From NCBI RefSeq assembly GCF_030145185.1, contig NZ_JAQYWB010000008.1, forward strand, positions 1 through 64,000: DNA of 64,000 nt. Reading direction: 5' to 3'. A model generated the notes under the pieces. The model was given only the letters and a program-made list of their open reading frames with translations, was not told the origin of the DNA and did no database searches. How positions within the stretch are numbered: position 1 is the first letter of the stretch; every line of letters starts with the position of its first letter. Source of the stretch: Desulfoluna sp. (GTDB lineage: Bacteria > Desulfobacterota > Desulfobacteria > Desulfobacterales > Desulfolunaceae). Of the stretch, positions 44,506-53,243 are shown one piece after another. Position numbers and translations under genes: made by a program.

Positions 44506-45081
44506 ATGAGTGCGATGGCCCCATTTGATGTAACCGCAGCCCGGGAGCGTATTTGTTCCACGGAGCATCCCGATTCGGCCGGGGAGCATTTGAAAAAGGC
44601 ATCCGTGTTTATGCTTTTGCGTTCTCCGGAGACCTCTCCCACCATCCTGGCTATTTTGAAGGCCGATAACAAGGGCTATCCCTGGGCCAATCAGGTGGCC
44701 CTCCCTGGGGGACACCAGGACCCTGTGGATTTTTCTCCCCTTGCCACGGCGTATCGTGAGTTGGAGGAGGAGACCGGGATTCTTTCGTCGGAGGTGGATT
44801 ATATCGGATCCCTGGGGCATTTTCAGACCATCAATAGTACCGAAATCGAGGCGTTCTTCGGGATTTGGGAAGGGGATGAAGAGGAGGTGGTCTACGACGC
44901 CTCTGAGATTGCTCGGATCGTGATGATCCCCCTGAAGAACCTCGTAAAAACCCATCATGAAAAAGCGTATACCGGCCGTGTTCCCGGGTGGGAGGAGTTG
45001 CTTTATCCGGTGGAGGATATGACGGTGTGGGGGGCCACGGCCCGGATTTTACATTATTTTACCGAGTTGCTGTTGGTCTGA
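44506..45081 (+). CDS. Nudix hydrolase, CoA diphosphatase type
   Basis: A 191-residue Nudix enzyme. The Nudix box is complete: GGHQDPVDFSPLATAYRELE, then EETGI, with both metal-binding glutamates. The preceding VALPGGHQDP and the general layout match NudL/CoA pyrophosphatases (UPF0035), which cleave CoA to 4'-phosphopantetheine and 3',5'-ADP. The first 45 residues form the usual helical lead-in. It starts 9 bp after the thioredoxin gene, so it is co-transcribed with it. The CoA assignment is moderately sure. Confidence 0.82.
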   Translation: MSAMAPFDVTAARERICSTEHPDSAGEHLKKASVFMLLRSPETSPTILAILKADNKGYPWANQVALPGGHQDPVDFSPLATAYRELEEETGILSSEVDYIGSLGHFQTINSTEIEAFFGIWEGDEEEVVYDASEIARIVMIPLKNLVKTHHEKAYTGRVPGWEELLYPVEDMTVWGATARILHYFTELLLV

Positions 45082-45213
45082 GTCGGCAATGGCTGCCCGG
45101 CTGGAGTGTCCGTCTATTCTATGGAGGGCTTCCTGGGATGGATCAATGGAAACACTGCCCTGGTGAACGCGGTGGCGTCAGCAGGGCAGTTTTGCGTTTA
45201 CCGGCAGGCCGGT

Positions 45214-45495
45214 TTATTTTCCGAAGAGTTTGATGCGGATGGTGTGCAGGAGGTGGGAGACGAAGATCCACACCGCCAGGATGATCAGCAGGGAGGGAAT
45301 CCAGATATGTTTTTCCCATGGCGACTCCGTCAGGCAGACCTCCAGCCCCACCCCACCGAACAGGGCGGAGACAAGGGCGATCAGGATGAGAATACGTGAG
45401 GTGACGCGGGACCGATACAATCCACCGATGGCCCGTTTAAGGCCGGGGGGAGACCCTCCTGCGGAGAGTCGTGAGGACCGTTTTTCTTCGAACAT
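45214..45495 (-). CDS. Small membrane protein of unknown function
   Basis: A 93-residue protein with a basic, Pro/Gly-rich N terminus (about 1-33) and two membrane helices (about 34-52 and 65-85), ending HTIRIKLFGK. A very good ribosome-binding site (AGGAGA, 6 bp from the ATG) supports translation. It matches no family I can name. It is monocistronic and convergent with the Nudix gene. Confidence 0.6.
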   Translation of the reverse strand: MFEEKRSSRLSAGGSPPGLKRAIGGLYRSRVTSRILILIALVSALFGGVGLEVCLTESPWEKHIWIPSLLIILAVWIFVSHLLHTIRIKLFGK

Positions 45496-45819
45496 GGTGA
45501 TCTCCTGTCGTCCCTTTTCTCTGCCGATGGATGCGTTCTCTTGAAGGGGCGTTTGGTTCCTGTCTGTCTGTATAAGAGTCGACTCGATGAACGGTGATTA
45601 CGTGGGTTGTGTAGAAGGAATGTAGCATGACTTCACCGTTCATTGGGACGGCTTTTTTTTGTGTTTCCTGTCAATGAACGGAATTGGCTTTTTTTTCACC
45701 TTTCTGGGACGGAAATATAAGTAGGATACCGCTTCGTGATCCTTGTTTACAAACGTGACAACGCGTCTACATCCTTGAATTTTTTCGGGATATGCGTGGA
45801 GGTGTCCCGGAGGGGGAAT

Positions 45820-45870
45820 ATACAATATATGGGAAAAGGCTCTTGACACTGCCTATATATTGTGTAAACT
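45820..45870 (+). promoter_or_regulatory. Two NrdR-like boxes overlapping a sigma70 promoter for nrdD
   Basis: The NrdR consensus is close to ACACAATATATTGTGT. Box 1 (45820-45835) reads ATACAATATATGGGAA; box 2 (45850-45865) reads TGCCTATATATTGTGT. They are 30 bp apart, about three helical turns, as usual for NrdR pairs. TTGACA (45843-45848) and TAAACT (45865-45870), spaced 16 bp, form a promoter that box 2 lies across. NrdR is an ATP/dATP-sensing repressor of ribonucleotide reductase genes. Confidence 0.7.
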
Positions 45871-45876
45871 TGGGTT

Positions 45877-46020
45877 GTCTTCGGGTCTAACTGAAGGCGT
45901 AGAAACCCCCGGGACCTTACCCGGCACCCGCTTTCACGATGCCGTATCCTCTTGGGACGGCCAAGCTGAAAATTGAGTCCTTGGAATCCTGAAAAATCAG
46001 GTGACTCCATGCTCTATGGG
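45877..46020 (+). ncRNA. Possible structured leader or small RNA before nrdD
   Basis: This GC-rich segment begins where transcription from the NrdR-controlled promoter should start. It can form local stems such as CGGCA/TGCCG (about 45931-45954) and CCTGA/TCAGG (about 45987-46001). The stretch from the ACCCCCGGGACC block to the GGGACGGCCAAG block has a superficial 6S-RNA-like look. I could not match any riboswitch consensus, so the assignment is open. Confidence 0.25.
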
Positions 46021-46442
46021 GTAATTCATGCAGAATAATAGGGATATTCACAATATAATCTATGACAACGGTGGTGAATCACAGGCTCTACATCAGTGAC
46101 GCACCATGTCCGTTGTGTCATGTCACATCGTTACCGAATTGAATGGCAGGGATGACCTCTGGCTCGAGGCCTGTCGGTCGGTATCTTTCCAATAAAAAAA
46201 ATCCGATGTAAGCAGTCTTTACAAAATACAAGAGGAGATGGTGGTTTCATTGTCAGCGGCTGTCCATGGGGATGCGTATGCGCATCGCGGCTCCCCCCCA
46301 GCCCAAACCATGGTGTGTGACGATGAGACCGGGACCGTAACCTGACTGTCACTAAATGAGATGCGCCCTTGATGCAGAGGGCGAGGATGTCTCTTCAGTG
46401 CGGTCCGTGTAAACCTGTGAACGTTAAAGATGAAGAAGGGGT

Positions 46443-48539
46443 ATGCATTTGTTCGATCGAATAAAAAAACGAAACGGTAGTGTGGTTGAATTTGATTCTT
46501 CCAAGATAACAGCGGCCATCTCTAAGGCGGGGAAGGTGACAGGGGAGTTCGGGGAGCGGGAAGGCAAGATGCTGACCATGAAGTTTCTCAGCATGGCGCG
46601 TACCCTTCGTCTGGGTGCGGTCCCTGACGTGGAGGAGGTTCAGGACATTGTGGAGCGAGTGCTCCTGGATTCTCCGTTTTACAAGACCGCCAAGGCTTAT
46701 ATTCTCTACCGTGAGCAGCGTGCCCAGATTCGAAACATCACCATCAAGGCCAACACCGAGCTGATGGACAACTACATTAAAAAGCTCGACTGGAAGATTA
46801 AAGAGAACAGCAACATGAGCTACTCTCTCCAGGGCCTGAACAACTACATCTCCTCGGATATCACCGCAGAGTACTGGCTGAACCGGATTTATCCCAAGGC
46901 CATCCGTGAGGCGCACAACGAAGGGGATCTCCATATTCATGACTTGAGCCTGCTTTCCGTTTACTGTGTGGGCTGGGATCTTCAGGATCTTTTACGCGTG
47001 GGATTCAAGGGCGTGGCCGGCAAGGTCGAGAGCACTCCGCCCAAGCATCTTCGGACCGCTTTGGGTCAAATCGTAAACTTTTTCTACACCCTTCAAGGGG
47101 AGGCGGCGGGCGCCCAGGCCATCAGCAACTTTGATACCCTCCTGGCTCCCTTTATCCGCAAGGACGAGCTTCCGTATGACAAGGTGAAGCAGGCGCTTCA
47201 GGAGTTCGTTTTCAACATCAACATTCCCACCCGTGTTGGATTTCAGACGCCTTTTACCAACATCACCATGGACCTTGTGGTACCGAAAAACCTCAAAGAC
47301 ACCCCCATTCTTATCGGCGGCGAGGATCTTGACGAGACCTACAGCGAGTTTCAGGAAGAGATGGATACCCTGAACCGCGCCTTTGCCGAGGTGATGATGG
47401 AGGGGGATGCCAAGGGGCGTGTGTTTACTTTCCCCATTCCCACGTACAACATCACCGTGGATTTCGACTGGGACAATCCCAACCTCGATATGATCTGGAA
47501 AATGACGGGACGCTATGGCATCCCCTACTTTTCCAACTTCGTCAACTCCGACATGAGCCCTGACGACGCACGGTCCATGTGCTGCCGCCTGCGGTTGGAC
47601 AACCGAGTCCTTCTTAAACGCGGCGGAGGCCTTTTCGGAGCCAACCCCCTGACCGGCTCCATCGGTGTGGTGACGCTGAACCTGCCCCGCATCGGCAAAC
47701 AGGCCAAAACCGAAGAGGCTTTTCTGGCGAGACTGGATGAGTTGATCCAGCTGGCCAAGGAGAGCCTGGTGATCAAGCGCAAGATTCTCGAAGAGTTCAC
47801 CGAGAAGAATCTCTACCCCTACTCCAAGTTTTACCTGCGCCACATCAAGGAACGCTTCGGTATTTACTGGAAGAACCACTTTTCCACCATCGGCATCATC
47901 GGGATGCAGGAAGCCCTTGAAAATTTCATGGGCAAGGGGATCGCCGATCCCGAAGGCAACGCAATGGCCTTGCGTATTCTGGATCACATCCGTGGCCGCC
48001 TGGAAGAGCTTCAGGATGAGACCGGCGATATTTTTAACCTGGAAGCCACCCCCGGTGAAGGCACCGGTTATCGACTGGCCATGAAGGATAAGAAGCGGTA
48101 CCCCGATGCGGTTTGTGCCAATGAGGAGGCGTTCCGAAACGGCGATGACCCTTTTTATACCAACTCCACCCATCTGCCGGTGAATTACAGCGACGATCTC
48201 TTTGAGGTGCTGGATCTCCAGGATGAGCTCCAGACCAAGTACACTGGCGGCACGGTGCTTCACATGTTCCTGGGGGAAGAGGTCACCGACGTGGAAGCCG
48301 TGAAGGCCCTGGTAAAAAAAGTGTCCGGCAATTACCGCCTGCCTTACTTTACCCTGACCCCTACCTTCAGTGTCTGCCCGTCCCATGGGTATATCTCTGG
48401 AGAAGTCCCGATATGTGAGAAGTGCGGGAGCACAACGGAAATCTACTCTCGTGTGGTGGGTTACCTGCGGCCTGTTTCTCAGTGGAATAACGGCAAGCAG
48501 AGTGAATTTACCATGCGTCAGACCTTTAAGGTGGCTTAG
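46443..48539 (+). CDS. nrdD: Anaerobic ribonucleoside-triphosphate reductase (class III, large subunit)
   Basis: A 698-residue glycyl-radical enzyme that makes dNTPs without oxygen. An N-terminal ATP-cone regulatory domain (about 3-95; IKKRNGSVVEFDSSKITAAI) is followed by the ten-stranded barrel. The C terminus has the zinc-binding cysteines (SVCPSHGY, CEKCG) and the glycyl-radical site in SRVVGYLRPVSQW. GAAGAAGGGG supports the start. The protein is full length for this family. The TAG stop lies in the left target duplication of a 245-bp miniature element that separates it from nrdG. It is controlled by NrdR-like boxes about 600 bp upstream. Confidence 0.95.
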   Translation: MHLFDRIKKRNGSVVEFDSSKITAAISKAGKVTGEFGEREGKMLTMKFLSMARTLRLGAVPDVEEVQDIVERVLLDSPFYKTAKAYILYREQRAQIRNITIKANTELMDNYIKKLDWKIKENSNMSYSLQGLNNYISSDITAEYWLNRIYPKAIREAHNEGDLHIHDLSLLSVYCVGWDLQDLLRVGFKGVAGKVESTPPKHLRTALGQIVNFFYTLQGEAAGAQAISNFDTLLAPFIRKDELPYDKVKQALQEFVFNINIPTRVGFQTPFTNITMDLVVPKNLKDTPILIGGEDLDETYSEFQEEMDTLNRAFAEVMMEGDAKGRVFTFPIPTYNITVDFDWDNPNLDMIWKMTGRYGIPYFSNFVNSDMSPDDARSMCCRLRLDNRVLLKRGGGLFGANPLTGSIGVVTLNLPRIGKQAKTEEAFLARLDELIQLAKESLVIKRKILEEFTEKNLYPYSKFYLRHIKERFGIYWKNHFSTIGIIGMQEALENFMGKGIADPEGNAMALRILDHIRGRLEELQDETGDIFNLEATPGEGTGYRLAMKDKKRYPDAVCANEEAFRNGDDPFYTNSTHLPVNYSDDLFEVLDLQDELQTKYTGGTVLHMFLGEEVTDVEAVKALVKKVSGNYRLPYFTLTPTFSVCPSHGYISGEVPICEKCGSTTEIYSRVVGYLRPVSQWNNGKQSEFTMRQTFKVA

Positions 48540-48788
48540 CCCGGATATTTCACGAGTCGAGTGCATCCATATTCAAGGCATCAGAGCTGCAGATGTAGTG
48601 GTTTACCTCAAAGCTCTGATAACGCAGAAGATGGGTGCACTCGGCTCGCCCGAAGGGTGAGAAAAGTGAGTAGAAAATGGTGAATTACATTTTGCATTTT
48701 TGAAATGTCTATATATTTATTGGTAACAAGCTACAATAACTCATTATTGTCTTGGTATGGTCGTTTTTTCATGAAATATTCGGGTTAG
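48536..48788. mobile_element. MITE-like element, copy 5 (complete, 245 bp)
   Basis: The element is 48540-48784. The left end is CCCGGATATTTCACGAG and the right end TCATGAAATATTCGGG, giving imperfect 13-bp terminal inverted repeats. TTAG flanks both sides (48536-48539 and 48785-48788). It has no reading frame of note. This is the only complete copy of the family in the window; its 4-bp duplication and ends suggest mobilisation by a transposase encoded elsewhere, perhaps IS1380-like. Confidence 0.85.
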
Positions 48789-48843
48789 CCCCGAGGGTTG
48801 ATCAGCACAGGGTTCGGTGAGTACACTGAGCCTTCATGTTTGT

Positions 48844-48889
48844 GTCGGGGCCGATTTTTTCTTGCAGGAAAGATCGGCCCCGACTATTT
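48844..48889 (+). terminator. Strong hairpin between nrdD and nrdG
   Basis: A perfect 12-bp stem GTCGGGGCCGAT/ATCGGCCCCGAC (48844-48855 with 48873-48884) followed by TATTTT. A second hairpin GCCCGGAC/GTCCGGGC lies at 48902-48920. The first is probably a terminator that partly isolates nrdG from nrdD. Confidence 0.65.
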
Positions 48890-48948
48890 TAAGCGGCACA
48901 TGCCCGGACGCCGTCCGGGCGTCTGGTGATGGAAGGAGTCGGCTGGAT

Positions 48949-49647
48949 ATGATTATCGGCGGTTTGAACAAATGCTCGCTCATTGATTACCCCGGAAAGA
49001 TCGGGGCGGTGGTCTTTACCTATGGCTGCAATCTCACTTGCCCTTATTGCCATAACGCAGGGTTGGTGTCGGCGGGAGGGCCTGAGACCCCGTATGAGGT
49101 CGATGCGGTGCTCGATTTTTTAAAGCGTCGGGTTGGGCGTCTGGACGCCGTGGTGGTCAGTGGTGGGGAACCCTGCCTTCACAACGATCTCCCCGAGTTT
49201 ATCGGCACGCTGAAGGCGATGGGGTACCTGGTGAAGCTGGACACCAACGGCAGCCGTCCGGCCATGCTGAAATCCCTGATGGAGCAAAATCTGGTGGATT
49301 ATGTGGCCATGGATATTAAAACAGACCCGGCCTCTTATGAGCCTTATCTTTCAAGTCGCTCCATCGAGGTGGAGCTCCGGGAGAGTGTGTCGGCCATTTT
49401 GCATTCGGGGCTGCCCCATGAATTTCGGACCACCTGCACCTCCCCTTTTATCGATGAAGCCGTCCTTGACACCATCACCTGCATGATTGAAGGCGCGGAG
49501 CTTTATGCTCTGCAGGAGTTTAACCCCAAGCACACCCTGAATCCCGAATTTTTTAATGATCATGAAGGGATTTCTCCGGCGCTTCTCAAACGGTTCAAGC
49601 TTGTGGCCGAGGGGAAGGTCGGGCGCTGTGTTCTCAGGATGACGTAA
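48949..49647 (+). CDS. nrdG: Anaerobic ribonucleotide reductase activating protein (radical SAM)
   Basis: A 232-residue radical-SAM enzyme that installs the glycyl radical on NrdD. The [4Fe-4S] motif is C-x3-C-x2-C in YGCNLTCPYCHNAG (residues about 26-33), followed by VVSGGEPCLH and KLDTNG of the SAM-binding barrel. It belongs to the longer NrdG2-type activases. I chose the ATG at 48949, with AAGGAG upstream; the frame opens at 48817 inside the hairpin region. The 409-bp gap from nrdD consists of a mobile element and two hairpins, so expression may be uncoupled. Confidence 0.92.
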   Translation: MIIGGLNKCSLIDYPGKIGAVVFTYGCNLTCPYCHNAGLVSAGGPETPYEVDAVLDFLKRRVGRLDAVVVSGGEPCLHNDLPEFIGTLKAMGYLVKLDTNGSRPAMLKSLMEQNLVDYVAMDIKTDPASYEPYLSSRSIEVELRESVSAILHSGLPHEFRTTCTSPFIDEAVLDTITCMIEGAELYALQEFNPKHTLNPEFFNDHEGISPALLKRFKLVAEGKVGRCVLRMT

Positions 49648-49751
49648 TGTGACATGGTGGCTTCGTGAAGAACGTGCCCAGGATTGGCGTTGATCGCCGT
49701 TTCTCGGATTGTTTTCGATTCTGTCATGATGTGCGTCTGTGGAGGTGAGCC

Positions 49752-50912
49752 ATGACGGTGATCGGCAACGTGCCCGAACCCATTTACGCAGAAATAGACC
49801 TGAAGTGTATTGCTGCGAACACACAAATTTTGAAAAAGCATGCCGGCAAGGCGAAGCTCATGGCGGTGGTGAAGGCCAATGCCTATGGCCACGGAGCCGT
49901 ACACGTGGCCCGGACCGCCCTTGCCCATGGAGCCTCCTGGTTAGGCGTTGCGCGGCTTTCTGAGGCGGTCACCCTGCGGGAGGCGGGCCTTGACGCCCCC
50001 ATTCTTATTTTGGGGCACACCTCGGCTGCAGGGGTCCCTCTCCTGCTGCGGTATGCGCTTCGTCAGGCGGTGGTGGATGCTGACCATGCCCTCTCTTTAA
50101 GCCGTGCCGCGGAAAAAGAGGGGGGTCGTGTGTTGGGGCACATCAAGGTAGACACCGGCATGGGCCGTGTGGGCTTTGATGCGGTGCCGCAACCGATGGA
50201 CGCGTCGGCGCTGTGCTGTGCGGAGTCTATCCTCGGGGCCGCGTCCCTTCCGGGGCTCTACGCCGAAGGTATTTTTACCCATTTTGCCACCGCGGATGAA
50301 GTCGACCTGGGCGATGCCCGGGAACAATTGGCCCGGTTTTCCGCGGTTCTCTCTCACCTTGAGGCCCGGGGGCTCACCTTTGACGTCCGTCACGCCGCTA
50401 ACACGGCCGGTATCTTTACGATGCCTGAAGCCCATTTTGATATGGTGCGGGGGGGCATCTCCCTGTATGGATTGAACCCCTCCCGGGATGTCCGTGTGGA
50501 ACACCTGGGCGTTCAACCTGCCATGCAGGTCAAGGGGTGTATTGTTCAGCTCAAGCGCGTACAGAAAGGGGGCTGCGTCAGTTATGGCGGTTCCTGGAAG
50601 GCCGAAAAAGAGACCTGGGTGGCAACGGTGCCTTACGGTTACGGGGATGGGTATCCCCGGTTTTTGTCGGGGCGTGGGCGCATGCTGGTGCGGGGAGAAA
50701 GTGCCCCTGTCCTGGGACGGGTCTGCATGGATATGACCCTGATTGACGTGACCGGTATTGACGGCGTCTGCGTCGGGGATGAGGTGGTGATCATGGGCAG
50801 CCAGGCCGAGGCCGTCGTTTCCGCCGATGAGATTGCGGACATCATTGATTCCATCAATTATGAGGTAACCTGCATGGTCGCTTCCCGGGTACCCCGGGTC
50901 TATGTGTCCTAA
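49752..50912 (+). CDS. alr: Alanine racemase
   Basis: A 386-residue PLP enzyme making D-alanine for peptidoglycan. The Schiff-base lysine is in MAVVKANAYGHGA (Lys about 39). The TIM-barrel motifs HIKVDTGMGRVGF and VRGGISLYGLNP are present, and the C-terminal domain includes YGDGYPR and GRVCMDMT, where the second catalytic tyrosine segment lies. Length is standard. GGAGGTGAGCC precedes the ATG. A hairpin AGGGGAG/CTCCCCT follows the stop at 50922-50941. The remaining gap to minC (to 51262) is AT-rich and holds no identifiable gene. Confidence 0.95.
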   Translation: MTVIGNVPEPIYAEIDLKCIAANTQILKKHAGKAKLMAVVKANAYGHGAVHVARTALAHGASWLGVARLSEAVTLREAGLDAPILILGHTSAAGVPLLLRYALRQAVVDADHALSLSRAAEKEGGRVLGHIKVDTGMGRVGFDAVPQPMDASALCCAESILGAASLPGLYAEGIFTHFATADEVDLGDAREQLARFSAVLSHLEARGLTFDVRHAANTAGIFTMPEAHFDMVRGGISLYGLNPSRDVRVEHLGVQPAMQVKGCIVQLKRVQKGGCVSYGGSWKAEKETWVATVPYGYGDGYPRFLSGRGRMLVRGESAPVLGRVCMDMTLIDVTGIDGVCVGDEVVIMGSQAEAVVSADEIADIIDSINYEVTCMVASRVPRVYVS

Positions 50913-51262
50913 AAACGGAAGAGGGGAGTGAACGCTCCCCTGTAGCCATGTGGGTGATAAACCCTCAAAATTTTAGTATGTTATTTGCCTACCTGGTATT
51001 TTCTAAAATCAGTTCCCTCCTTTGTGACCCTCTATTATTCTATCCTTACGTGATCTGTCTTGACCGATATCCTTTGGTTTTTTATGATTGGGTGTTTGTT
51101 TGAATAGCTATTATTGCTGATGGGCTTCCAAAAAATTGTGGACTCGTCTGTCGATAAACAGGCTGTTGCGGTCCCCCTATACGTCCTCTGGCTGATGTGC
51201 CGGGATGTGCCGTGCAGCGGGGTTATTTGTTATGTTGCCATTATGTTAAGGAAAGGGTTGCA

Positions 51263-51940
51263 GTGGCAGTTTTGTTTGGATCGGCGAACACAGCGGTAAA
51301 AATTAAGGGATATGGGGACGGGTTTTTGCTCTCCGTGGACCCAAAGGCCTCAGAAGATCACATCCTGAAAGCCACCATTCGGATTTTTCGCCAGCTCAGA
51401 AATCTTGCGGCGGGTGCTCTGGTTCAGGTAGATGCCGGAAGCTGGTCCGGGTCAGCCCTCTGGGCGGATCGTCTTGCGCTGGTGTTGCAGGATCGTTTTG
51501 CTGTCTCCGGTGTTCTGCCCTACGGGGAACCACCGGAAAGCCAGGGGGCAGAGATGATTGCCACGCCCTCTGTTCTAGAGACCCAGGTTCTGACAGGGCG
51601 GGTGCGCTCCGGGCAGAGGGTGAACTCGGAACGGCATCTGGTGGTGTTGGGAGATGTGAACCCGGGGGGCGAGGTGGTGGCCGGAGGCGATATCTACGTG
51701 ATGGGCAGCCTGCGTGGAACCGCCGTGGCCGGTAATCCCAGTGACTCATCCTCCATTGTCATGGCCCTGGATTTCCGGCCCATGCAGTTGCAGGTGGGGC
51801 CCCATGTGGCCGATCATCATGTGCCGGCAAAACCGGGACGGGTAGAATATGCCTTTGTCGCCGCCGGGCGGGTGGTGGTGGCCGACTATCTGGATGAAAA
51901 TCCCTTTGCCAAAGCCCCGGTTCTCACCTGGAGAACTTAG
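51263..51940 (+). CDS. minC: Septum site-determining protein MinC
   Basis: A 225-residue FtsZ antagonist. An N-terminal domain (about 1-100, VKIKGYGDGFLLSVDP) is followed by the C-terminal right-handed beta-helix with LTGRVRSGQRVNSERHLVVL, then GDVNPGGEVVAGGDIYVMG, the most conserved MinC segment. I take the GTG at 51263, preceded by AAGGAAAGG; an upstream ATG at 51197 encodes unlikely residues. It is first in a minCDE run, 129 bp before minD. Confidence 0.9.
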   Translation: MAVLFGSANTAVKIKGYGDGFLLSVDPKASEDHILKATIRIFRQLRNLAAGALVQVDAGSWSGSALWADRLALVLQDRFAVSGVLPYGEPPESQGAEMIATPSVLETQVLTGRVRSGQRVNSERHLVVLGDVNPGGEVVAGGDIYVMGSLRGTAVAGNPSDSSSIVMALDFRPMQLQVGPHVADHHVPAKPGRVEYAFVAAGRVVVADYLDENPFAKAPVLTWRT

Positions 51941-52069
51941 GCAGGGCCTCCGCATCGCCGCTTGCTGTTTTTTTGTGGCGCGCTGCAGGGCTGGGTCCCC
52001 TTTGATAACACGATGTCTTTTAGCAGGCGCATCGTCAACGTGAAACACACGGACAGGAGAGTTGGATAC

Positions 52070-52870
52070 GTGAAAGGCAGAGTGATCGTGATCACATCGG
52101 GTAAAGGCGGTGTGGGCAAAACGACGGCAACGGCTTCCATCGGTGCGGCCCTGGCCCTTAAGGGCAAGAAGACGGCCGTGGTGGATATGGATATCGGACT
52201 GCGCAACCTCGATGTGGTGATGGGGTTGGAAAACCGGATCGTCTTTAACGTGGTGGATGCGGTGAAGCACAAGTGCAAATCCTCCCAGGTGGCCATTAAG
52301 GACCGGCGCATCGACAACCTTTTTCTCATCCCCGCCTCCCAGAGCGACAACAAGAACACCATGAGTCCGGATGAGGTGACGGCCTTTATCTCCGAGATTC
52401 GAAGCGACTACGATTTTATCCTGATCGACTGTCCTGCGGGCATTGAACAGGGCTTTGAAAACGCCGTGGCCGCAGCGGACGACGCGGTGGTGGTCTGCAT
52501 GCCCGAGGTCTCTTCCATTCGAGATGCAGACCGTATTATCGGCTTGCTCCTGGCCAAGGAGATTGTGCCCCGACTCGTGGTGAACCGTATTGTGCCCCAG
52601 ATGGTGGCGCGCGGTGATATGCTCAGTCACGAGGATGTGGTGGATGTGCTTTCGGTGGAACTGCTGGGCCTTGTGGAGATGGATGAGCAGGTGATTGTCT
52701 CCACCAACACCGGGGTTCCCCTGGTGATGCAGAAGGACTCCAAAGCGGGGCGCGCGTTTGAGCGCATTGCCGGACGTCTTGCCGGACAGACCGATTTGCC
52801 TATCGAAGTGCCCCGGACGGACAGTGGCTTCTTTAAACGCCTGGGTCGGAAAATGGGCCTGGCAAGGTAA
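52070..52870 (+). CDS. minD: Septum site-determining protein MinD
   Basis: A 266-residue membrane-cycling ATPase. The deviant Walker A is SGKGGVGKTTATAS (signature Lys about 11). AVVDMDIGLRNLDVVMGLEN and LIDCPAGIEQGF are the switch regions, and the C-terminal amphipathic membrane-targeting helix is GFFKRLGRKMGLAR. It recruits MinC to the membrane and is displaced by MinE. The GTG at 52070 is preceded by AGGAGAG and gives normal family length. Only 7 bp separate it from minE. Confidence 0.95.
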   Translation: MKGRVIVITSGKGGVGKTTATASIGAALALKGKKTAVVDMDIGLRNLDVVMGLENRIVFNVVDAVKHKCKSSQVAIKDRRIDNLFLIPASQSDNKNTMSPDEVTAFISEIRSDYDFILIDCPAGIEQGFENAVAAADDAVVVCMPEVSSIRDADRIIGLLLAKEIVPRLVVNRIVPQMVARGDMLSHEDVVDVLSVELLGLVEMDEQVIVSTNTGVPLVMQKDSKAGRAFERIAGRLAGQTDLPIEVPRTDSGFFKRLGRKMGLAR

Positions 52871-52877
52871 GGGGGAG

Positions 52878-53144
52878 ATGATGCTGAACCTGTTACAGAA
52901 GATGATGGGAAAAGAGGCACCCCGGAGCAGTGATGTGGCCAGAAAGCGTCTGAAGCTCGCCTTGGTGTGTGACAGCCTGGAGGTCTCCGATGAGGTGCTG
53001 CATAACTTGCGGGAGGATCTGCTGGATGTCATTTCCACTTATTTTGAGATTGACAGAAAAGGGTTTACTCTGGATATTGATAAAACCGAAGATTACTCTG
53101 CCCTTGTGATGAATACCCCGATTTTGTCGGCCCTTCGCCGGTAA
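52878..53144 (+). CDS. minE: Cell division topological specificity factor MinE
   Basis: An 88-residue MinE. The N-terminal anti-MinCD helix (KRLKLALVCDSLEVSDEVLHN region, about residues 22-45) is followed by the topological-specificity domain (LLDVISTYFEIDRKGFTLDI). It stimulates MinD ATPase activity and keeps division inhibition away from midcell. GGGGGAG directly precedes two tandem ATG codons (52878 and 52881). Confidence 0.93.
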   Translation: MMLNLLQKMMGKEAPRSSDVARKRLKLALVCDSLEVSDEVLHNLREDLLDVISTYFEIDRKGFTLDIDKTEDYSALVMNTPILSALRR

Positions 53145-53243
53145 GGCACAGCGTGCTGTGTGTGCTTTGTCGCCGGGCCATTCCAAGAGGGCCCCAGGGA
53201 AGACCCGGGGGTGCCGTGTTACGAAATGATATGAGAGGATTCC

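Larger units (their letters stand above)
45496..46442. other. Long regulatory gap upstream of nrdD
   Basis: A 947-bp gene-free stretch. It contains: an 11-bp inverted repeat ATGAACGGTGA/TCACCGTTCAT (about 45587-45637) followed by a T run, and a further ATGAACGG at about 45673; the NrdR-box promoter (45820-45870); and a GC-rich stretch at 45870-46020 able to fold locally. The rest, to 46440, has small hairpins only, for example GCCCTTGATGCAGAGGGC at about 46367-46384. No tRNA or known riboswitch consensus is recognised. Confidence 0.6.

Noticed and set aside
45877-46020. Cobalamin, TPP, Moco or c-di-GMP riboswitch before nrdD
   Set aside because: None of their conserved core sequences can be found; only a generic structured leader remains as a possibility.
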